25,193 bases of DNA from a virus, in the IMG/VR virus record IMGVR_UViG_3300044971_001039, positions 1-25,193 of that record. The stretch is one strand, 5' to 3'. Below the pieces are notes generated by a model. The model ran no database searches. It saw nothing but the letters and a program-made list of their open reading frames with translations, and had not been told where the DNA came from. Below, piece by piece: positions 13,785-18,237 of this stretch (its first letter is position 1; each line of letters begins with the position of its first letter). A program made the position numbers and the translations under genes.

Positions 13785-13874
13785 TATAAATAAAAATGCC
13801 TTATACCGGGTTTGGACTGGAAGATCCGCCCCCGAAATAAGGCTCTTAAGATGTTTTTAATACCGCTTCCAGTC
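13785..13874 (-). promoter_or_regulatory. Structured 5' leader (predicted pseudoknot) of annealing-protein operon
   Basis: On the minus strand: S1 GACTGGAAG (13874-13866) pairs with S1' CTTCCAGTC (13823-13815), 9 perfect bp. S2 GCCTTATTTCGGG (13843-13831) pairs with S2' CCCGGTATAAGGC (13810-13798): 7 bp, one U-U mismatch, then 5 bp including one G-U. The order is again S1-S2-S1'-S2', with loops of 22, 7 and 4 nt. S2' ends 13 nt before the ATG. GGGGGCG lies at 13833-13827, shared with the leader at 8825. The short third loop makes a fully stacked pseudoknot strained, so alternate hairpins are also possible. The stems are seen; function is inferred. Confidence 0.65.
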
Positions 13875-13881
13875 GGTGTAT

Positions 13882-13913
13882 CTAAATTAAAAAATTATTA
13901 TGTTACCTGCAAA
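13882..13913 (-). promoter_or_regulatory. Candidate promoter of recombination operon
   Basis: On the minus strand TTTG (13913-13910), a 20-base spacer, then TAATTTAG (13889-13882), matching TAnnTTTG at seven of eight positions. It overlaps the 3' end of the 43-aa membrane protein gene. Transcription would begin about 13877-13875, right at leader strand S1. The match is seen; use as a promoter is inferred. Confidence 0.6.
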
Positions 13914-14029
13914 TAAAATTTTATAAAAATTTCCATGATAAAAAACATAGCAAGTAACATAATCAAAAACATGATAGTCCAAAATGCACGATCATTTTTT
14001 GGTTCGTGATCTTCGTGAAAGTGCATCAT
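13898..14029 (-). CDS. Small membrane protein, 43 aa
   Basis: From the ATG at 14029 the product is MMHFHEDHEPKNDRAFWTIM followed by a hydrophobic stretch FLIMLLAMFFIMEIFIKFYL: a His/Asp-rich soluble head and one membrane helix. This start forms a 4-base ATGA overlap with the preceding 83-aa gene, so it is preferred over the longer frame that begins at 14083 inside that gene. A role is not recognised; early phage membrane peptides of this size often affect the host envelope or exclude other phages. Confidence 0.6.
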   Translation of the reverse strand: MMHFHEDHEPKNDRAFWTIMFLIMLLAMFFIMEIFIKFYLQVT

Positions 14030-14277
14030 TTCAAAATTTCCTTTGCTAACTTTAAAGCTGATTCCTGACCTTCCTGGTGACATACTCCACCAAGTTTAAT
14101 CCGATTAATGATTTTACCCCACATTCGCATTTTAATATTTTCGTTTTGGATATAAAAATGCCATTGATTAAACTGGTCAGAATGTACTTCCCTGGTCTTA
14201 TGAACTGGCATTCCATCCTCCCAAGTGATACGCTCACCACTTGGAAGGATTGTTGTTTTGATTAATAATGTTTTCAT
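14026..14277 (-). CDS. Hypothetical protein, 83 aa
   Basis: Function not recognised. A basic protein with beta-type segments: MKTLLIKTTILPSGERITWE, a Trp/Phe-rich middle (FNQWHFYIQNENIKMRMWGK) and a helical end (ESALKLAKEILK). The pattern resembles a small alpha/beta domain. It sits in an early gene cluster with ATGA overlaps at both ends (4 bases with the upstream 72-aa gene and 4 with the 43-aa gene), which strongly supports it being translated. Confidence 0.65.
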   Translation of the reverse strand: MKTLLIKTTILPSGERITWEDGMPVHKTREVHSDQFNQWHFYIQNENIKMRMWGKIINRIKLGGVCHQEGQESALKLAKEILK

Positions 14278-14492
14278 TTTTCGTTAAATAAGTTTGAAAT
14301 TTCGGTAAATCCTGAATTTTTTACATTCAGGTACAATGCTAAGGACCCGACAGTTCCGTAGCGTAAATCTAAAATAGACTTTTCTTTTATAAGTTCATCA
14401 ATGATTAATGGAATAGCATTAGGATAAAATTCAGCTTGATCTTGCAATAGTGTCTTGTACTCAGGCTTCAATCTGTCAAATAGATTATTCAT
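14274..14492 (-). CDS. Hypothetical protein, 72 aa
   Basis: Function not recognised. The ATG at 14492 is chosen because AAGGAGGG lies about 10 bases upstream and because it makes an 8-base overlap with the stop of the preceding 48-aa gene. A longer in-frame start (14624) would run antisense to nothing but would duplicate the 48-aa gene region in another frame, and has no support. The product is acidic and helical (MNNLFDRLKPEYKTLLQDQA, IIDELIKEKSILDLRYGTVG) without visible motif. It has one of the few strong Shine-Dalgarno sites in the window. Confidence 0.65.
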   Translation of the reverse strand: MNNLFDRLKPEYKTLLQDQAEFYPNAIPLIIDELIKEKSILDLRYGTVGSLALYLNVKNSGFTEISNLFNEK

Positions 14493-14631
14493 TTTCTTCA
14501 TCCCTCCTTCTGTCGTAATCATCGTGCTTGTGGCATTTACATTTTTCAATTCGTGCATTGCAGTATTCGCAATGCTCTGCTGATGTCTCTGTCCTATCGT
14601 ACAAGTCATCATAATACGCGTCAAAGTTCAT
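14485..14631 (-). CDS. Small cysteine/histidine-rich protein, 48 aa (possible zinc knuckle)
   Basis: A short gene reading MNFDAYYDDLYDRTETSAEH, then CEYCNARIEKCKCHKHDDYD and a charged RRRDEENE tail. Cys21 and Cys24 (CxxC), Cys31 and Cys33, His34 and His36 form a cluster able to bind zinc, with acidic/aromatic sequence before and charged sequence after. It starts in a 4-base ATGA overlap with the 29-aa membrane protein and ends in an 8-base overlap with the 72-aa gene. Such small zinc-binding early proteins can be host-takeover factors, but that is inference. Confidence 0.62.
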   Translation of the reverse strand: MNFDAYYDDLYDRTETSAEHCEYCNARIEKCKCHKHDDYDRRRDEENE

Positions 14632-14717
14632 TTGTATTTGTCAGTTATGTAGTCACATAATCCAGCAAGTCCAATTAGGACCGCCGACATAATAATAAAA
14701 AAAATGATAATTTCCAT
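14628..14717 (-). CDS. Small membrane protein, 29 aa
   Basis: MEIIIFFIIMSAVLIGLAGL followed by CDYITDKYK: one membrane helix and a short charged tail. The start at 14717 is chosen over a longer frame from 14864 because that extension crosses the AT-rich divergent promoter region and translates into low-complexity Lys/Asn/Tyr sequence. It is the first gene of the leftward early cluster, about 25 bases behind a perfect TATATTTG -7 element (14749-14742), and overlaps the next gene by ATGA. Function unknown. Confidence 0.55.
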   Translation of the reverse strand: MEIIIFFIIMSAVLIGLAGLCDYITDKYK

Positions 14718-14741
14718 AATCGTTTTGTGTTTTGGTGTGGC

Positions 14742-14749
14742 CAAATATA
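14742..14749 (-). promoter_or_regulatory. Candidate leftward early promoter -7 element
   Basis: TATATTTG on the minus strand (14749-14742) is a perfect match to TAnnTTTG, 24 bases upstream of the first leftward early gene. No TTTG is found about 20 bases further upstream, so the -33 part is weak or replaced by an activator site. It faces the rightward element at 14819-14826. Confidence 0.5.
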
Positions 14750-14756
14750 AATCTAT

Positions 14757-14810
14757 TTTTGATATAAAAAAATTATTTTGATATTTTTTTTTATTTATTT
14801 TGATTTTGAT
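14757..14810. repeat. TTTTGAT direct repeats in divergent promoter region
   Basis: Four copies of TTTTGAT on the plus strand at 14757, 14776, 14798 and 14804, within a strongly A/T-rich 125-base region between the leftward early cluster and the rightward operon. Spacings of 19 and 22 bases are near two helical turns. They lie between the two opposed -7 elements, where an operator for the neighbouring ribbon-helix-helix protein would be expected. AT-richness makes chance repeats possible. Confidence 0.45.
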
Positions 14811-14826
14811 AAAATTTATATATTTG
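14799..14826 (+). promoter_or_regulatory. Candidate rightward promoter of RHH operon
   Basis: TATATTTG (14819-14826) is a perfect TAnnTTTG match 16 bases before the ATG of the ribbon-helix-helix gene. An upstream TTTG (14799-14802) is 16 bases away, slightly short of the usual 17-23, so the -33 part is uncertain. Confidence 0.5.
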
Positions 14827-14842
14827 TAGAAATAAAAAACAC

Positions 14843-14995
14843 ATGAGTGAAAAACTAAAATCAATTCCGGTCTACTTGACCGATGAAAAGCGGTCCGCTT
14901 TAAAAACTATTAGTAAAACTAAACGCATTGCCCAGACTCGATTAATCGAGCAGGAGATTGACAAATTGTTAAAAAGAGAGGGATTTAAATTATGA
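14843..14995 (+). CDS. Ribbon-helix-helix (Arc/CopG-like) DNA-binding protein, 50 aa
   Basis: A 50-residue protein, the first gene of the only rightward operon. MSEKLKSIPVYLTDEKRSAL holds the N-terminal strand (SIPVYL) that pairs in the dimer and inserts into the major groove, followed by the first helix (TDEKRSALKTISK) and, after a turn, the second helix (QTRLIEQEIDKLLKRE). This is the usual layout of Arc/MetJ/CopG repressors, which are about this length. It ends in a 4-base ATGA overlap with the membrane protein gene. It faces the leftward early genes across a divergent promoter, so it most likely represses one or both of those promoters. The fold call is good; the target is inferred. Confidence 0.8.
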   Translation: MSEKLKSIPVYLTDEKRSALKTISKTKRIAQTRLIEQEIDKLLKREGFKL

Positions 14996-15351
14996 AAAAA
15001 TTTATCCTAATTACAATAGGATTTGCCCTATTAACCCAAATAACACACGCATCAGAGGTCTTTTACATGATTAGTAAAAAGACAGACTTAGATTACATTA
15101 TATCTTGGATTTTTGCATTTAGTTTAGAATGTTCAATTTTAATATTCACACTAATTGGAAAAAGAAATACCGCAGTATTCTTTGCGCTAATTTCATGGAT
15201 TATTAATTTGCTATATTATTGGTTTGATTTTGGCTTCACTCAGAAATTTGTGGCGATGAATGTAATATCATTAATCATCCCCATAACTATTCTGTTCTAT
15301 TCAGAAACAATAGAAACAGATAAACGTAAAAAGATATTTAAAAGGAAATAA
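14992..15351 (+). CDS. Integral membrane protein, 119 aa
   Basis: A hydrophobic protein with a signal-like first segment (residues 3-20, MKKFILITIGFALLTQITHA) and three further membrane helices (about 35-55, 60-78, 85-103), ending in a basic tail DKRKKIFKRK. No family recognised. Co-translated with the ribbon-helix-helix gene (ATGA). Two membrane proteins behind a regulator in an isolated rightward operon suggest a function separate from virion assembly, such as superinfection exclusion or host membrane change, but nothing in the sequence proves it. Confidence 0.72.
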   Translation: MKKFILITIGFALLTQITHASEVFYMISKKTDLDYIISWIFAFSLECSILIFTLIGKRNTAVFFALISWIINLLYYWFDFGFTQKFVAMNVISLIIPITILFYSETIETDKRKKIFKRK

Positions 15352-15354
15352 CTA

Positions 15355-15651
15355 ATGATCCTCACTGCGTTTATATTCATCACCCTGACAATTTACATAA
15401 CCCTCTCCGCTTTGGTTTGGGTCTGTAGATTGGTTTGGGGTGCCGAAAAACCTGCCTTTTTGGTAGGTGCTATTATGAGTAGTGTTTATCATTGGATGAT
15501 GTGCAATTTGCCATTTCGTTTGATGTATAAGCACACTTGGATTGATAGTCAACATAAAATGTGGCTTCCAAGATTTGGATGGAGCAAAAAGCAAATTGCG
15601 GATGCGGAAAAGTCAGCTAAAGAAAAGTACGGAAATATTAAATGGGAGTAG
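15355..15651 (+). CDS. Membrane-anchored hypothetical protein, 98 aa
   Basis: One N-terminal membrane helix (residues 3-26), a second hydrophobic stretch (AFLVGAIMSSVYHWMMC, about 34-51), and a soluble Lys-rich end (GWSKKQIADAEKSAKEKYGN). Tryptophan-rich. Family not recognised. It starts three bases after the stop of the upstream membrane protein and is the last clear gene of the rightward operon; the remaining 88 bases to the end of the endolysin gene hold no convincing gene. The antisense frame at this place is a shadow. Confidence 0.68.
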   Translation: MILTAFIFITLTIYITLSALVWVCRLVWGAEKPAFLVGAIMSSVYHWMMCNLPFRLMYKHTWIDSQHKMWLPRFGWSKKQIADAEKSAKEKYGNIKWE

Positions 15652-15739
15652 TTCTCTGAAATCTTATGAACGTCGCCGCAAATGGTGCTATATTAGTAAA
15701 CATCCGACAAATACAAGTAATAAACCTGCACTTGTCATA

Positions 15740-16201
15740 TCATGAATAAGGCAAATACTTTGTCTGCCCTTTTACTTTTACTGCCTTTAATATTTGACCT
15801 CTTTGCTTTGCATCGTAGGAAACATGCACCCAGTCTGGATTGTTGTCATTACCAAACTCCCAGATTAACTGATCAAATGGTAAATTATCTTTAATGTAAT
15901 TAAACACATCAGCATTGGTAACTCCATTGGTACTGCCATCCATATCTATGTCAATGGCTTGACCTTTGCAATGCTGACTGGTTGCACTTCCTCCAATCTT
16001 GGCATTTAACTCTTTGCTTCTGTACCCGGATGATATATGAATTGGAACTCCAAAATGTTCTCTGATAGGCTCAAATACTTTTTCAGCCAATATCATAAAG
16101 TTTGCAATATGCTCACCGGTTGGCATATTTGAAATTTGATTACGTTTTGCAGATTCGCTGCGAGTAACTTCGCTTAAATCTAAATGTTTAGATAGTTTCA
16201 T
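15740..16201 (-). CDS. Endolysin, peptidase M15 (D-Ala-D-Ala carboxypeptidase-like)
   Basis: A 153-residue peptidoglycan peptidase that would open the cell wall at lysis. The M15_3 signature is clear: ISSGYRSKELNAKIGGSATS, then QHCKGQAIDID with the zinc ligands His82 and Asp89, and near the end NPDWVHVSY with the third ligand His126 and the catalytic Asp/Trp next to it. No cell-wall-binding domain or signal peptide is present, so release to the periplasm needs a holin. It is the last gene of the lysis cassette, overlapping the candidate holin by 14 bases, and faces the end of the rightward operon. Confidence 0.92.
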   Translation of the reverse strand: MKLSKHLDLSEVTRSESAKRNQISNMPTGEHIANFMILAEKVFEPIREHFGVPIHISSGYRSKELNAKIGGSATSQHCKGQAIDIDMDGSTNGVTNADVFNYIKDNLPFDQLIWEFGNDNNPDWVHVSYDAKQRGQILKAVKVKGQTKYLPYS

Positions 16202-16412
16202 TTTTCTTCTTAAATATTTTTTCAGCAGAGGTTAAACCTAAACAACCAAAAGCCAATAAAGCTACTGACTCAACCAATATTGCGGATGGCGCAGTATGTT
16301 CCTCGCTAAATGAGTTATGATACATAGTCACGCATAAGGCAATTACGCAAAGCAATCCGCATAAACGCTTCATGCTTAGACTTCCACTTTCATCACAAAA
16401 AAACTGTTTCAT
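16188..16412 (-). CDS. Candidate holin, 74 aa, two membrane helices
   Basis: A small protein with a short polar start (MKQFFCDESGSLSMKRLCG), two hydrophobic helices (about residues 17-33 and 43-60) joined by a polar loop, and a basic tail (SAEKIFKKKNETI). Size, topology and direct placement before the endolysin are those of a class II-type holin. The start of this gene forms ATGA overlap with the upstream lipoprotein gene. The 55-aa protein at 17582 is another holin candidate. Confidence 0.68.
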   Translation of the reverse strand: MKQFFCDESGSLSMKRLCGLLCVIALCVTMYHNSFSEEHTAPSAILVESVALLAFGCLGLTSAEKIFKKKNETI

Positions 16413-16750
16413 TGTACTGTGTCTTTTTTACTTTTACCCCAAAAGTTTTTCTTCTCTGTAACAAAAATAGTATCCCTAACAGTATCAATTTGAATTTGTA
16501 CTCTTGGATTTGCTTTTATTTCAGCTACCTCACTAAACAATTGTTTAATCTGTTTTTTATCCTCAATAATACTTTCAACAGTTTTGTTAATTATTTTAGC
16601 TTCTTTCTTTGTAGCCTCAACAATACTACTATCCATCTTTAATTGACTTTTAGCAACTTTTAATAGTAAAGTATCGTATTTGTTTACCTGCTCGTGTTCA
16701 GTTGTTGTACTACACGAACTTATGAAAAGTATGAATACTAAATATCTCAT
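16409..16750 (-). CDS. Lipoprotein with coiled coil, candidate outer-membrane spanin
   Basis: A 113-residue protein with a short signal ending in a lipobox (I-S-S-C, Cys13), followed by a Lys/Glu/Ile-rich helical stretch (residues 35-80) predicted to be coiled coil and a short end (FVTEKKNFWGKSKKDTVQ). A lipoprotein beside an inner-membrane coiled-coil protein and an endolysin is the arrangement of two-part spanins that fuse the membranes at the last step of lysis. It is longer than lambda Rz1 (about 60 residues), so this role is inferred from topology and place, not from similarity. Overlaps the neighbours by 4 bases on both sides. Confidence 0.62.
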   Translation of the reverse strand: MRYLVFILFISSCSTTTEHEQVNKYDTLLLKVAKSQLKMDSSIVEATKKEAKIINKTVESIIEDKKQIKQLFSEVAEIKANPRVQIQIDTVRDTIFVTEKKNFWGKSKKDTVQ

Positions 16751-17046
16751 TTGATTTTCTGAATTTTACCTAATGATTCCAACGTGCTTAACTTTGCAGA
16801 TGCTCCACTCATTGCACCCTCGCACTTAATTAATGATTGACTCATAGCATCCATTTTAGCTTCAAGTTTCTCGATTTTTGCTCCTTGATTATCAATTTGC
16901 TCATGAAACGTGCTTCTAATATCAATGTATAAAGCACTAATGCCAATGATTACTAAGAACATTGTACCCACCACTGGGTTTTTACTAAAATCCTTAAAAT
17001 TTATTGGTAAAGGATTTGTTAAATTTACTTTTTCTTTGATTGCCAT
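16747..17046 (-). CDS. Inner-membrane coiled-coil protein, candidate i-spanin
   Basis: A 99-residue protein with a polar N-terminus, one membrane helix (about residues 26-44, PVVGTMFLVIIGISALYIDI) and a long periplasmic helix (50-80, with heptad-like Ile/Leu/Met spacing). N-in, C-out with coiled coil matches an Rz-like inner-membrane spanin. Its partner would be the lipoprotein gene directly downstream (4-base overlap). Alternatively, a structural or holin-associated membrane protein. Confidence 0.58.
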   Translation of the reverse strand: MAIKEKVNLTNPLPINFKDFSKNPVVGTMFLVIIGISALYIDIRSTFHEQIDNQGAKIEKLEAKMDAMSQSLIKCEGAMSGASAKLSTLESLGKIQKIK

Positions 17047-17048
17047 AA

Positions 17049-17585
17049 TTATAATTTTAATGAATAACCTACTGAATAACCACTCATTCCATAACCAACG
17101 CTAAATAAGCCTCTCTGCCGAGTTTTAAATGATAGGCTAATGTTGTGATTCACTTTACCTAAATCTCTCGTTATATCGCTTCTTATGCCTAAATACAAAG
17201 CCGCTTTGTTTTTGGATTCTATATTGTTTGTTATTGTGATTGTTTTTTCTTGGATTTTGGCTTGGAATGACCTGCCGATGATTCTGTTTTGGCTGATGGT
17301 ATCTGTGATGACAAAGAGGTTACTGTCTTGTCTGATTGAATCCAAATATTCTTTAGCCTGGTTATAATCTTTAATAATGTATGTTGTATCATAGCTTTTT
17401 GTATTAGTGAAAATCGTGTCTAAAACTTTAAAAGGTATTCTATCTCCTTTGGTATGCTTTGTGAAAGTTTTCACAGTAAAAACGGTATCTATTTTAGTTT
17501 TAGTAACTGTCCTTGTTGGAATCCTAAGTTCAAACAAAAACAAACACACTAAACCCAAAATAAATATTATTCCGTTCTTAATCAT
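17049..17585 (-). CDS. Membrane-anchored periplasmic protein, 178 aa
   Basis: Function not recognised. One N-terminal membrane anchor (residues 3-19), a Thr/Lys-rich strand-forming middle (VTKTKIDTVFTVKTFTKHTK), a helical part, and a striking C-terminus with alternating hydrophobic and polar residues (YLGIRSDITRDLGKVNHNIS, GYGMSGYSVGYSLKL) that resembles strands of an outer-membrane barrel. A protein that is anchored in the inner membrane and ends in outer-membrane-like strands could bridge the two membranes. It is co-translated with the upstream 55-aa gene (ATGA). Confidence 0.65.
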   Translation of the reverse strand: MIKNGIIFILGLVCLFLFELRIPTRTVTKTKIDTVFTVKTFTKHTKGDRIPFKVLDTIFTNTKSYDTTYIIKDYNQAKEYLDSIRQDSNLFVITDTISQNRIIGRSFQAKIQEKTITITNNIESKNKAALYLGIRSDITRDLGKVNHNISLSFKTRQRGLFSVGYGMSGYSVGYSLKL

Positions 17586-17749
17586 TTGATTTTATTAGTT
17601 GCTTTAATGTAATACCTGACGGCAAATATTCCACTGACAATAGCGACAATAGAAGCTATTAATGTAACTATCGGTTGCACATTTGCAATACTTAGCATTG
17701 CGCCTGATACGGAAACTATGGTCGCTAAATCAGCGTTATTATTTGTCAT
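17582..17749 (-). CDS. Small membrane protein, 55 aa (possible holin)
   Basis: Sequence MTNNNADLATIVSVSGAMLS, then IANVQPIVTLIASIVAIVSG and IFAVRYYIKATNKIK: one or two hydrophobic helices and a basic tail. It fills the gap between the 63-aa gene (11-base overlap) and the 178-aa gene (4-base ATGA overlap). Size and Gly/Ile/Val/Ala-rich helices are holin-like, and it opens the run of envelope proteins ahead of the endolysin; a two-holin arrangement is possible. Confidence 0.6.
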   Translation of the reverse strand: MTNNNADLATIVSVSGAMLSIANVQPIVTLIASIVAIVSGIFAVRYYIKATNKIK

Positions 17750-17930
17750 CTTTAATCTGAGGTTGTAATTGTTTAACTAATTCGGCTGCTACTGCCTTTA
17801 CTTGAATGTGTGAAGCGGTTGACTGCTCAATGACTGCCAATACTGCTTCCCATTCTTGTACTTCCAATTCTACTTTTAACTTTTTTGGGGTTGGTTGTAC
17901 TTCTGTTTGTGTTTCTTTTTCAGTTTTCAT
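17739..17930 (-). CDS. Hypothetical helical protein, 63 aa
   Basis: Function not recognised. A polar Thr/Gln/Glu-rich start (MKTEKETQTEVQPTPKKLKV) followed by a helix (EVQEWEAVLAVIEQSTASHI) and a second one (VKAVAAELVKQLQPQIK). I recall small proteins of this type at the boundary of tail and lysis genes in other Bacteroidota phages, with no assigned role. It overlaps the 55-aa membrane protein gene by 11 bases. Confidence 0.65.
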   Translation of the reverse strand: MKTEKETQTEVQPTPKKLKVELEVQEWEAVLAVIEQSTASHIQVKAVAAELVKQLQPQIKDDK

Positions 17931-17955
17931 AGGGTTGTTTTTATCTCAAATATAA

Positions 17956-18237
17956 TTAATTATTGGGTTGTGTTTCTGGCTTGGCATAATCCCCTATAAT
18001 AGTCAAGTTCAACTGCTCTGCAATCCAACCCCAAGCAAATACATCTGCATCCCATTGTTGATAATCTTCGCCTTCAAGTGTTAAGTTCCCAAATGCTAAC
18101 TGCTCCGTTTCATTTGAGATTGTGTAATAAAATTCAGCGGACTTTCCTAATGTTACGTTAACCGCAAATGCATTGAGTATATCTGCTTGCTTGTTTTGTC
18201 CATTATGCCAGATAGTAATAGCTGTGATTGTTTTCAT
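17956..18237 (-). CDS. Hypothetical protein after tail fibre, 93 aa
   Basis: A 93-residue acidic protein with strand-rich sequence (TAITIWHNGQNKQADILNAF, KSAEFYYTISNETEQLAFGN) and a Trp/Asp-rich section (YQQWDADVFAWGWIAEQLNL). It starts directly at the stop of the tail fibre gene. Position suggests a tail-associated or fibre-assembly accessory protein; no domain is recognised. Confidence 0.62.
   Translation of the reverse strand: MKTITAITIWHNGQNKQADILNAFAVNVTLGKSAEFYYTISNETEQLAFGNLTLEGEDYQQWDADVFAWGWIAEQLNLTIIGDYAKPETQPNN

Noticed and set aside
14493-14624. N-terminal extension of the 72-aa protein to 116 aa
   Set aside because: It would cover the coupled 48-aa Cys/His-rich gene in another frame; the strong AAGGAGGG site and 8-base stop-start overlap point to the start at 14492.
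14717-14864. Longer 78-aa version of the 29-aa membrane protein
   Set aside because: The extra 49 residues translate an AT-rich promoter region with opposed -7 elements and overlap the divergent RHH gene start; low-complexity Lys/Asn/Tyr content suggests non-coding DNA.
15713-15735. Bidirectional terminator between convergent genes
   Set aside because: ACAAGT/ACTTGT arms are only 6 bp with an 11-base loop and no T-run on either side.
15542-15745. 67-aa plus-strand frame
   Set aside because: It overlaps most of the 98-aa membrane protein gene and has a basic low-quality composition. A much shorter real gene from a non-ATG start around 15657 cannot be excluded, but nothing supports it.
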